Below the pieces are notes generated by a model. The model worked only from the letters and a program-made list of their open reading frames with translations, did not search any database and was not told where the DNA came from. The position numbers and the translations under genes were made by a program. A DNA stretch of 5,276 nt from Actinomycetota bacterium (GTDB lineage Bacteria; Actinomycetota; Actinomycetes; Nanopelagicales; Nanopelagicaceae). Location: assembly GCA_009699765.1 (NCBI GenBank), contig WLNN01000093.1:1-5276 (forward strand), in the 5' to 3' direction. This document shows, piece by piece, positions 1 through 5,276 of this stretch; position 1 is the first letter of the stretch; each line of letters begins with the position of its first letter.

Positions 1-548
1 ACTCGGTCATAAGTTGAATCAAAAACTCGATCCTGAACCGAACCAACATCAAGGCGCCACTGCGAAGGTAATTCTCCAAAATAATTAGAGACATTCATGG
101 TCGCATTTTGTGCAAAATCATCTCTCCGTTCAACGCTATGGACGAAGCCCGAATCACCGACTGCGCGTAAGAGCGAAAGAGTGAGTGCGCCGCTACCTAC
201 TCCCGCCTCTAGAACTCTTGCGCCTGGATAAATATCTGCGACACCTATGATCATGGCGGCATCTTTTGGATAAACGATTGTCGCCCCACGTGGCATCGAT
301 AGAACGTAATCGGCTAGCAAAGGAATAAATGCAGTGAATTTTAAGCCTGCAGTTGTGCTGACGACCGAACCCTCTGGCAACCCGACTAAATCGTCGTGAA
401 CAATCCAACCTTTATGTGTGTGCCATTCTTTTCCAGAAGTAATGGTGAAGCTGTATAACTTTCCCTTAGGGTCTGTTAGTTGAACGCGATCGCCAACTTT
501 AAAATACCCACGACCTTCGCCACGTATAGATTCTGAAATATTAGACAC
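1..548 (-). CDS. trmI: tRNA (adenine-58-N1)-methyltransferase TrmI, N-terminal part (3' end beyond the window)
   Basis: Cytoplasmic S-adenosylmethionine-dependent enzyme that methylates N1 of A58 in the T-loop of tRNA; family members act as homotetramers. I translated 182 codons from a GTG at 548. The N-terminal beta domain (about residues 15-75) has GDRVQL (19-24), HTHKG (43-47) and GLPEGS (56-61). The Rossmann methyltransferase domain follows: LADYVLSMPRGA (78-89), the typical YPKDAA (93-98), SAM-binding motif I EAGVGSG (114-120), and the acidic residue E140 after strand 2. The window cuts the gene at YDRV (180-183), just before the stretch where the family carries its catalytic Asp. The start is well fixed: an in-frame TAA lies three codons upstream of the GTG, and no other start precedes the conserved GDRV. 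There is no Shine-Dalgarno; a -10-like TAAGAT sits 6 nt upstream. It is divergent from the RecB-like gene. The match to M. tuberculosis Rv2118c is from memory, but the family call is firm. Confidence 0.95.
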   Translation of the reverse strand, partial: MSNISESIRGEGRGYFKVGDRVQLTDPKGKLYSFTITSGKEWHTHKGWIVHDDLVGLPEGSVVSTTAGLKFTAFIPLLADYVLSMPRGATIVYPKDAAMIIGVADIYPGARVLEAGVGSGALTLSLLRAVGDSGFVHSVERRDDFAQNATMNVSNYFGELPSQWRLDVGSVQDRVFDSTYDR

Positions 549-554
549 GGGAGC

Positions 555-560
555 ATCTTA
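555..560 (-). promoter_or_regulatory. Putative -10 element of a leaderless trmI promoter
   Basis: Read on the minus strand the hexamer is TAAGAT, which fits the actinobacterial -10 pattern TANNNT. Six bases (549-554) separate it from the GTG start of trmI, the distance at which transcription would begin at or next to the start codon. The absence of any Shine-Dalgarno supports a leaderless mRNA. The -35 region is weak; the best candidate is TCGAAG (plus positions 580-585, spacer 19). Inferred from spacing and sequence only. Confidence 0.5.
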
Positions 561-571
561 GGCGAGATATC

Positions 572-601
572 TGGACTACCTTCGATTTAGCGCGCTAGGG
601 T
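572..601 (+). promoter_or_regulatory. Putative leaderless promoter of the RecB-like gene
   Basis: A -10-like TAGGGT (596-601, pattern TANNNT) lies 6 nt before the ATG at 608. TGGACT (572-577) matches the -35 consensus TTGACA at four of six positions, with an 18-bp spacer. The bases between 602 and 607 (CGCGAT) hold no Shine-Dalgarno, so the transcript probably starts at or next to the A of the ATG. This mirrors the arrangement on the opposite strand for trmI. Inferred from sequence only. Confidence 0.5.
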
Positions 602-607
602 CGCGAT

Positions 608-1360
608 ATGGACCAGTTACGTCTTTCCCCAAGTCGCGTCAATGACTTCACGAACTGCCCGCAACTTTATAAATATAGAGCAATCCTCAATCTTCCTGAG
701 CAAATTTCCCTTGATGCCGAGCGAGGAAAACTCGTTCATTCTGTTCTCGAGGATCTCTTCGAGCTCCCCCGCGAGGAACGCCTAAGTGAGTCCGCCCTGG
801 AGATTCTTCCCACTGCATGGAAGAAACAAATCTCCGATAATCCTGAACTTGGGCAAATGGTGACCAATGAGAAAGAGTGGATGGATAGGGCTGAGTCTTT
901 GTTAGAGACTTACTTCACTTTGGAGAACCCACAAGAATTTGATTCAACATATCGCGAACTTCACCTAGAAAAGAACTTTACCGAAGAGATTTACTTACAT
1001 GGATATGTGGATCGCCTTGATATCGCCCCGACCGGAGAAGTCAGAATTGTCGATTACAAGACCGGCAAGTCTCCAAAACCGGGATGGGAAGAGAAGGCTC
1101 TCTTTCAGCTGAGAGTTTATGCACTTCTTTATTGGCGCAATGAAGGCGTTTTGCCGCGCGTGCTTCAACTTATTTATTTAGGAGATGGCAAAATAGTCAA
1201 AAGCTCTCCAACGGAAAAAGTTCTCGAAGCAACAGAACGCATTTTGCATAATATTGGTGAGGAAATTCTGACCGCAATCGAAACAGATTTCTTTCCTACT
1301 AAGAAGAGCCGGCTCTGTGATTGGTGTTCATTTAAAAATATCTGCCCAGCACATAATTAA
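608..1360 (+). CDS. RecB/Cas4-like PD-(D/E)XK nuclease with iron-sulfur cysteines
   Basis: A 250-residue stand-alone nuclease of the RecB-family exonuclease group (PDDEXK_1 type). Catalytic motifs are all visible: H44 in GKLVHSVLEDLF, the acidic GYVDRLD (D135), the core IVDYKTGK with D149 and K151, and motif QLRVYALLY (Q167, Y171). C17 in the N-terminal NCPQLYKY, with C237, C240 and C246 in the C-terminal C-x2-C-x5-C, forms the four-cysteine 4Fe-4S signature known from AddB, AdnA/B and Cas4. There is no helicase domain, so it is neither RecB nor AdnAB itself. An intact metal site predicts a DNA exonuclease or endonuclease, probably in repair or recombination; the true substrate is unknown. 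The M. tuberculosis counterpart would be Rv2119, beside trmI. The ATG at 608 is chosen because conserved L-S-P-S-R-V follows directly and a -10-like hexamer ends 6 nt upstream. The TAA stop lies 2 bp from the metH stop on the other strand. Cas4 is unlikely because no CRISPR or cas gene is visible. Confidence 0.9.
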   Translation: MDQLRLSPSRVNDFTNCPQLYKYRAILNLPEQISLDAERGKLVHSVLEDLFELPREERLSESALEILPTAWKKQISDNPELGQMVTNEKEWMDRAESLLETYFTLENPQEFDSTYRELHLEKNFTEEIYLHGYVDRLDIAPTGEVRIVDYKTGKSPKPGWEEKALFQLRVYALLYWRNEGVLPRVLQLIYLGDGKIVKSSPTEKVLEATERILHNIGEEILTAIETDFFPTKKSRLCDWCSFKNICPAHN

Positions 1361-1362
1361 AT

Positions 1363-4300
1363 CTAATTTGCGTTGAAGTATTTTGCTTCTGGATGGTGAA
1401 CAATTATTGCGGAGGTCGATTGTTCTGGATGTAGCTGAAATTCCTCGGATAAATTAACTCCAATGCGTTCTGGTTCAAGTAATTCACAAAGCTGCACTTG
1501 TTGTTCGATATCTGGACAGGCTGGATATCCAAATGAATAACGCGAGCCTCGATATCCTTGATCGAGAATCCCTTGCAAGTCAGATGCGTCTTTATCTCGC
1601 ACAGAAAATTCTTCACGAATGCGTGCATGCCAGTGTTCAGCCAGTGCTTCAGTAAGTTGCACAGAGAGGCCATGAAGCTCTAAATATTCTCGATAGTTAT
1701 TTGCTTCAAAGAGTTTGTTTGCAGCTTGGCTTACCGTATTTCCCATAGTTACGACATGGAAGGCAACTACATCAGTCTTACCGGAATCCTTCGCCGCAAA
1801 GAAATCTGCCAAACATAATCTGCGATCACGCCGCTGACGAGGGAAGGTGAAACGAGTTCGCTCTTGGCCCTTAAGCGGTCCTTCATGATGAAGAACGATT
1901 AAATCGTTACCATCACTAACGCATGGGAAGTATCCGTACACAACTGCGGCCTCAAGCCATCCTTGTGATTGAACTTCATTAAGGAGTGATCGAAGGCGCG
2001 GACGGCCTTCCTCCTCGACCATCTTTTCATACTCCCCGCGCGCACCTTTGAGGCCCCATTGACCCATGAACAATGCCCGTTCATCTAACATTCCAACATA
2101 ATCGGCCAGTGGAATTCCTTTAACAATCCGAGAACCAAAAAAAGGTGCATTCGGAATATCGATATCTACCGCAACATCACTTCGGGTTGTGTCAGTCGTC
2201 TCTATCTCAGTGTTGCGAGCGACGGCTTTTACGCGACGTTCGCGAAGTTTTGGAAGAGCTGCACCAGGTACGCCGCGCTTCACACCCATAATGGCATCCA
2301 TTAAACGCAATCCTTCAAAAGCATCTCGCGCATATCGAACTTCTCCTGGGAAGGTAGAGGCGAGATCTTCTTCAACAAATGCGCGAGTAAGTGCGGCTCC
2401 CCCAAGAACTATTGGCCATTTCTGGTCTAAACCTCTTGATGTGATTTCTTGAAGATTTTCTTTCATAACGACGGTAGATTTAACAAGCAGACCGCTCATT
2501 CCAACGGCATCAACATCGTTTTCAAGTGCCGCATCAATAATTTGATTTACAGTCTGCTTAATTCCGATGTTGACAACCCGATAACCGTTGTTGGAGAGAA
2601 TAATATCGACAAGGTTTTTCCCAATATCATGGACATCGCCCTTGACGGTAGCGAGCAACATAGTTCCTCTTCCGCCTTCATCCGTCTTCTCCATAAAAGG
2701 TTCGAGGTAGGCGACAGCAGTCTTCATCACTTCAGCACTTTGGAGTACGAAAGGTAATTGCATCTCACCTTTACCGAAAAGCTCGCCTACAATCTTCATT
2801 CCTTCGAGAAGATGGTCATTGATAATTGCCAATGGCTTAACGCCGTTAGCCATTGCGAGGTCGAGATCATCGCTTAAGCCGACTTTCTCCCCATCGATAA
2901 TGCGACGCTGGAGTCTTTCTTCTAGCGGAAGAGCCGCAAGTTCTGCTGCTCGAGTTTGACGAGTAGCAGCAAGTTCGACTCCTTCAAATAGTTGAAGAAA
3001 TTCAGATAGTGGATCGTATGTGCACTGATCTCCATCGAAAGTGCGACGATCGTAAATAAGATCAAGTGCAACCTCAAGCTGACGCGATTGAATGCGCGCA
3101 GTAGGCATAATTTTTGAAGGATGAACTATTGCCGATGTAAGACCCACTTTGAAACACTCACTAAGAAATACTGAGTTCAAAACAACGCGTGCTGCTGGAT
3201 TCAAGCCAAATGAAACATTGCTGACACCAAGAGTTGTCTGGACTTCCGGATAAAGAGATTTCAACTCACGTATTGCATTGATAGTCTCAAGGCCATCTCG
3301 TCGAGTCTCTTCTTGCCCTGTTGCGATTGGAAATGTAAGAGTATCAATCATGATGTCGCCGATGGCAAGTGACCAGTTTTTCGTCAGATCCTCAATTAAT
3401 CTCGTGGCAACGCGAATCTTCCACTCAGCAGTTCTAGCCTGACCCTCTTCGTCAATAGTCAGTGCCACGACGGCTGAGCCATGTTCTTTAACAAGCGGCA
3501 TTATTCGAGCAAATCGTGAGGTAGGGCCATCACCATCTTCATAATTGACTGAGTTAATTACACATCGGCCGCCGAGACTTTCCAAACCGGCTTGGAGAAC
3601 ATTAGGTTCTGTCGAATCCAACATAATAGGAAGAGTTGAAGCGGTCGCAAAACGTGAAGCTATCTCTCGCATATCTTTTGCGCCGTCACGACCAACGTAA
3701 TCCACTGATAAATCTAAAAGGTGCGCTCCATCTCTAATTTGATCGCGTGCGATTTCAACGCAACTTTGCCAGTCTTCGGCAACCAGAGCATCACGGAACG
3801 CCCTTGATCCATTTGCATTTGTGCGTTCACCTATAGCCAAATATGTTTTATCTTGCGCAAATGCAACATACTGATAAAGGGAAGCGACTCCCGGTTCTGC
3901 ATTTACCACACGCGGTGCAGGTACTCGGCCATGAATTTTGTTAACAACGGCACCTAAATGTTCAGGAGTGGTTCCGCAACATCCACCAATCAGGGTCAGG
4001 CCATAATCTGTAACAAAAGTATCCAATGCGAGAGCGAGTTCATCCGGTGAAAGTGGATAAGTTGCGCCATTAGGCCCGAGAATTGGTAACCCAGCATTGG
4101 GCATTACCGAAATTAGAACTTTAGAGTTCTTAGATAAGTATCGTAAGTGTTCGGACATTTCGGCTGGTCCCGTTGCACAATTGAGACCGATGAGATCAAT
4201 ATCGAGCGGCTCAAGTGCGCTGAGTGCTGCACCAATTTCAGTGCCGAGCAGCATAGTTCCGGTTGTCTCCACCGTAACTTGGACAATCAAGACGATGTCT

Positions 4301-4875
4301 CTATCAATTGCGTCAAGAACTTCACGAGCTCCATTGACTGCTGCTTTTGCTTGTAATAAATCTTGTGTGGTTTCAATTAAGAGAGCATCTGCTCCCCCAT
4401 CTACTAACCCTTGTGATGCAATCCTGTATGCATCTTTAAGTTGAAGATATGTCGTATGGCCTAGAGTTGGCAGTTTGGTACCGGGCCCTAAGGAACCAAG
4501 CACAAATCTTGGGTGATCTGCTGTTGAGTATTCATCAGCGGATTGACGCGCAATCTGCGCCCCTGCTCTGGCTAATTCATATATTCGATCTTCAATTCCG
4601 TACTCGGCAAGGTTGGCCCAATTCGCGCCAAAGGTATTAGTCTCAATCGCATCAACGCCGACGGCAAGATAGGCATCGTGAACAGATTTCACGACATCCG
4701 GACGGGTTATATTTAGAATTTCATTACAGCCTTCGTGGCCCTGGAAATCTTCTAACGATGGATTAGCCGCCTGAAGCATTGTTCCCATGGCTCCGTCAGC
4801 GATGACGACTCGCTTTGCCATAGTGGCGCGCAGTAGTCCATCGCGTCTGCGTTGCGGTTGCGGCGTATTCGTCAC
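1363..4875 (-). CDS. metH: Cobalamin-dependent methionine synthase (5-methyltetrahydrofolate:homocysteine methyltransferase)
   Basis: Cytoplasmic enzyme that moves a methyl group from 5-methyltetrahydrofolate through cobalamin to homocysteine, giving methionine. All four modules are present (1170 residues counted from the GTG at 4875). Homocysteine domain about 22-315: DGAMGTML, with zinc ligands C233 (GLNCATGP) and C299/C300 (GGCCGTTP). Pterin domain about 345-615: IGERTNANGS, then LDSTEPNVL. Cobalamin module: helical cap about 640-735, then DVHDIGKN with H749 as lower axial cobalt ligand. Reactivation domain about 905-1170: RYSFGYPAC, fitting the SAM-binding RxxxGY motif, and a C-terminal HHPEAKY. 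Nothing is truncated or missing. Start is uncertain. An ATG at 4821 (1152 residues) begins MAKRVVIADGAMG, but the preceding LLRAT resembles the N-terminal helix I recall in Streptomyces MetH (LREALATRVVVADG), favouring the GTG at 4875. Neither has a Shine-Dalgarno. A TTG at 4941 would overlap the divergent PAC2 gene and is unlikely. It converges on the RecB-like gene. Confidence 0.95.
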   Translation of the reverse strand: MTNTPQPQRRRDGLLRATMAKRVVIADGAMGTMLQAANPSLEDFQGHEGCNEILNITRPDVVKSVHDAYLAVGVDAIETNTFGANWANLAEYGIEDRIYELARAGAQIARQSADEYSTADHPRFVLGSLGPGTKLPTLGHTTYLQLKDAYRIASQGLVDGGADALLIETTQDLLQAKAAVNGAREVLDAIDRDIVLIVQVTVETTGTMLLGTEIGAALSALEPLDIDLIGLNCATGPAEMSEHLRYLSKNSKVLISVMPNAGLPILGPNGATYPLSPDELALALDTFVTDYGLTLIGGCCGTTPEHLGAVVNKIHGRVPAPRVVNAEPGVASLYQYVAFAQDKTYLAIGERTNANGSRAFRDALVAEDWQSCVEIARDQIRDGAHLLDLSVDYVGRDGAKDMREIASRFATASTLPIMLDSTEPNVLQAGLESLGGRCVINSVNYEDGDGPTSRFARIMPLVKEHGSAVVALTIDEEGQARTAEWKIRVATRLIEDLTKNWSLAIGDIMIDTLTFPIATGQEETRRDGLETINAIRELKSLYPEVQTTLGVSNVSFGLNPAARVVLNSVFLSECFKVGLTSAIVHPSKIMPTARIQSRQLEVALDLIYDRRTFDGDQCTYDPLSEFLQLFEGVELAATRQTRAAELAALPLEERLQRRIIDGEKVGLSDDLDLAMANGVKPLAIINDHLLEGMKIVGELFGKGEMQLPFVLQSAEVMKTAVAYLEPFMEKTDEGGRGTMLLATVKGDVHDIGKNLVDIILSNNGYRVVNIGIKQTVNQIIDAALENDVDAVGMSGLLVKSTVVMKENLQEITSRGLDQKWPIVLGGAALTRAFVEEDLASTFPGEVRYARDAFEGLRLMDAIMGVKRGVPGAALPKLRERRVKAVARNTEIETTDTTRSDVAVDIDIPNAPFFGSRIVKGIPLADYVGMLDERALFMGQWGLKGARGEYEKMVEEEGRPRLRSLLNEVQSQGWLEAAVVYGYFPCVSDGNDLIVLHHEGPLKGQERTRFTFPRQRRDRRLCLADFFAAKDSGKTDVVAFHVVTMGNTVSQAANKLFEANNYREYLELHGLSVQLTEALAEHWHARIREEFSVRDKDASDLQGILDQGYRGSRYSFGYPACPDIEQQVQLCELLEPERIGVNLSEEFQLHPEQSTSAIIVHHPEAKYFNAN

Positions 4876-4885
4876 GGAGAGGAGG

Positions 4886-4894
4886 TTACCGTAA
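4886..4894. promoter_or_regulatory. Near-palindrome TTACCGTAA, possible shared -10 of the metH / PAC2 divergent promoter
   Basis: The 9-bp sequence gives a TANNNT hexamer on both strands: TACCGT on plus (4887-4892) and TACGGT on minus (plus positions 4888-4893). It lies in the middle of the 29-bp gap, with exactly 12 nt on each side to the GTG start of PAC2 (4905) and the GTG candidate of metH (4875). No good -35 is visible for either direction. A competing metH -10 is TAGAAT on the minus strand (plus positions 4911-4916), which has one mismatch to TATAAT. The site could also be an operator or chance; this is inference. Confidence 0.3.
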
Positions 4895-4899
4895 GGTGA
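4894..4899 (+). promoter_or_regulatory. Ribosome binding site of the PAC2-family gene
   Basis: AGGTGA is fully complementary to the 3' end of 16S rRNA and ends 5 nt before the GTG at 4905, a normal distance for this register. It supports that start over the internal ATG at 4944. A second purine run, GAGGAGG (4879-4885), lies 10 nt before another in-frame GTG at 4896, which would add three residues; this leaves a small doubt about the start. Confidence 0.5.
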
Positions 4900-4904
4900 G
4901 GGTT

Positions 4905-5276
4905 GTGGAGATTCTAGAAATTCCAGAGCTACGAAATCCAATCATGATAGTCGCCTTCGGTGGGTGGAGTGATGCCGGAGAGGCTGCAACGGGAGTTATT
5001 ACTCATCTGCTTGAGACCCTTTGTCAAGACTTCAACTCAGGTGAATTCAATCCGCACTTAATTGCCGAAATTGAGTCTGAAGATTTTTACGATTTCCAAG
5101 TTAATCGCCCATTGATCTCAGTTGATAAAGCGATGATTAGAAGTCTCACCTGGCCAGGTGTTCAAGTTTTTGCTCAACGCAATCCCCTTGGTGATCGAGA
5201 TTTCATTCTAATTCGTGGAGTTGAACCGTCGATGAGATGGCGAACTTTTGCCTCTGAGATTCTTGATCTCGCAGAT
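4905..5276 (+). CDS. PAC2-family protein (proteasome assembly chaperone-like), N-terminal part, 3' end beyond the window
   Basis: 124 codons are visible, open to the right edge. The protein starts MEILEIPELRNPI and continues with the family hallmark FGGWSDAGEAATG (18-30), a helix (about 27-43), then EDFYDFQVNRP (59-69). This is the N-terminal half of the actinobacterial PAC2 family, usually about 270-320 residues. The fold is related to eukaryotic proteasome assembly chaperone PAC2; the bacterial function is not established. M. tuberculosis Rv2125, which lies beside metH, is the expected relative. GTG 4905 is chosen because it gives the family N-terminus (hydrophobic strand, P-E-L, then P) and has AGGTGA 5 nt upstream. 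GTG 4896 (three residues longer) is possible; ATG 4944 would remove the conserved first strand. No signal peptide or membrane segment is visible. It is divergent from metH, with a gap of 29 bp or 83 bp depending on the metH start. The family call is firm; the function is open. Confidence 0.88.
   Translation, partial: MEILEIPELRNPIMIVAFGGWSDAGEAATGVITHLLETLCQDFNSGEFNPHLIAEIESEDFYDFQVNRPLISVDKAMIRSLTWPGVQVFAQRNPLGDRDFILIRGVEPSMRWRTFASEILDLAD

Noticed and set aside
193..408. Minus-strand 71-codon open frame, rich in Arg, Ser and Cys
   Set aside because: It is an out-of-frame shadow of trmI, whose own frame gives clear family motifs across the same bases.
608..1360. Cas4 identity for the nuclease, hinting at a CRISPR system
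   Set aside because: It shares the RecB-like core and four cysteines with Cas4, but there is no repeat-spacer array or cas gene in the window, and the neighbours are housekeeping genes conserved with M. tuberculosis.
1404..2757. Several 60-100 codon open frames on both strands inside metH (about 1404-1673, 1899-2084, 2189-2452, 2449-2757)
   Set aside because: metH is intact and conserved across all of this; the alternative translations show no family motif and no convincing start signals.
4097..4640. Plus-strand open frames of 63-115 codons antisense to the 5' part of metH
   Set aside because: They lie opposite the homocysteine-binding domain and its conserved Cys motifs; their low-complexity Ser/Ala/Arg-rich translations look like shadows.
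4828..4852. Possible hairpin CGCAG ... CTGCG on the minus strand before metH ATG 4821
   Set aside because: The stem is only 5 bp with a 13-nt loop and no flanking support, and the bases are probably coding if GTG 4875 is the start.
4846..4864. Two adjacent TTGCGG copies (short tandem repeat)
   Set aside because: Only two units, explained by the PQPQ codons in the possible MetH extension; not evidence of a functional repeat.
4822..4941. Longest metH form starting at TTG 4941
   Set aside because: It would overlap the divergent PAC2 start by 37 bases and add a Pro/Ser-rich extension I do not recognise in the family; a GTG at 4875 or ATG at 4821 is more economical.

Overview
The window looks like core chromosome of an actinobacterium whose base composition is low for the phylum (a count over the first 60 bases gives about 47% G+C, and the rest looks similar by eye). 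The proteins are of actinobacterial type: the TrmI N-terminal domain, the stand-alone RecB-like nuclease, the MetH sequence and the PAC2 N-terminus all resemble the Mycobacterium/Streptomyces versions as I remember them. The same four families lie close together in Mycobacterium tuberculosis (Rv2118c TrmI, Rv2119 RecB-like, Rv2124c MetH, Rv2125 PAC2). A streamlined freshwater lineage such as the acI/Nanopelagicales group would fit the composition and tight packing, but this placement is inference.

Layout. Positions 1-548 (minus) hold the first 182 codons of trmI, tRNA m1A58 methyltransferase, cut by the left edge. A 59-bp divergent spacer (549-607) carries two facing -10-like hexamers, each exactly 6 nt from a start codon, so both flanking genes are probably leaderless. 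Positions 608-1360 (plus) hold a complete 250-residue RecB/Cas4-like PD-(D/E)XK nuclease with a four-cysteine iron-sulfur signature. It runs tail-to-tail into metH with only 2 bp between the stop codons. Positions 1363-4875 (minus) hold a full-length cobalamin-dependent methionine synthase with all four functional modules. A short divergent spacer (about 4876-4904) separates metH from a PAC2-family gene (4905 to the right edge, plus), of which 124 codons are visible.

The genes do not form one pathway. MetH makes methionine, the precursor of the S-adenosylmethionine used by TrmI. The nuclease is a DNA-processing enzyme of unknown exact role, and the PAC2 protein is a conserved actinobacterial protein related to proteasome assembly chaperones. 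In relatives this block lies beside the Pup-proteasome genes (mpa/arc, dop, pup), which would be expected beyond the left edge but are not visible here. No mobile element, CRISPR array, tRNA, rRNA or convincing riboswitch is present. I see no new multi-gene system. The most informative signals are the compact promoter architecture and uncertain start sites in the two divergent spacers, and the overlapping 3' ends of the nuclease and metH.
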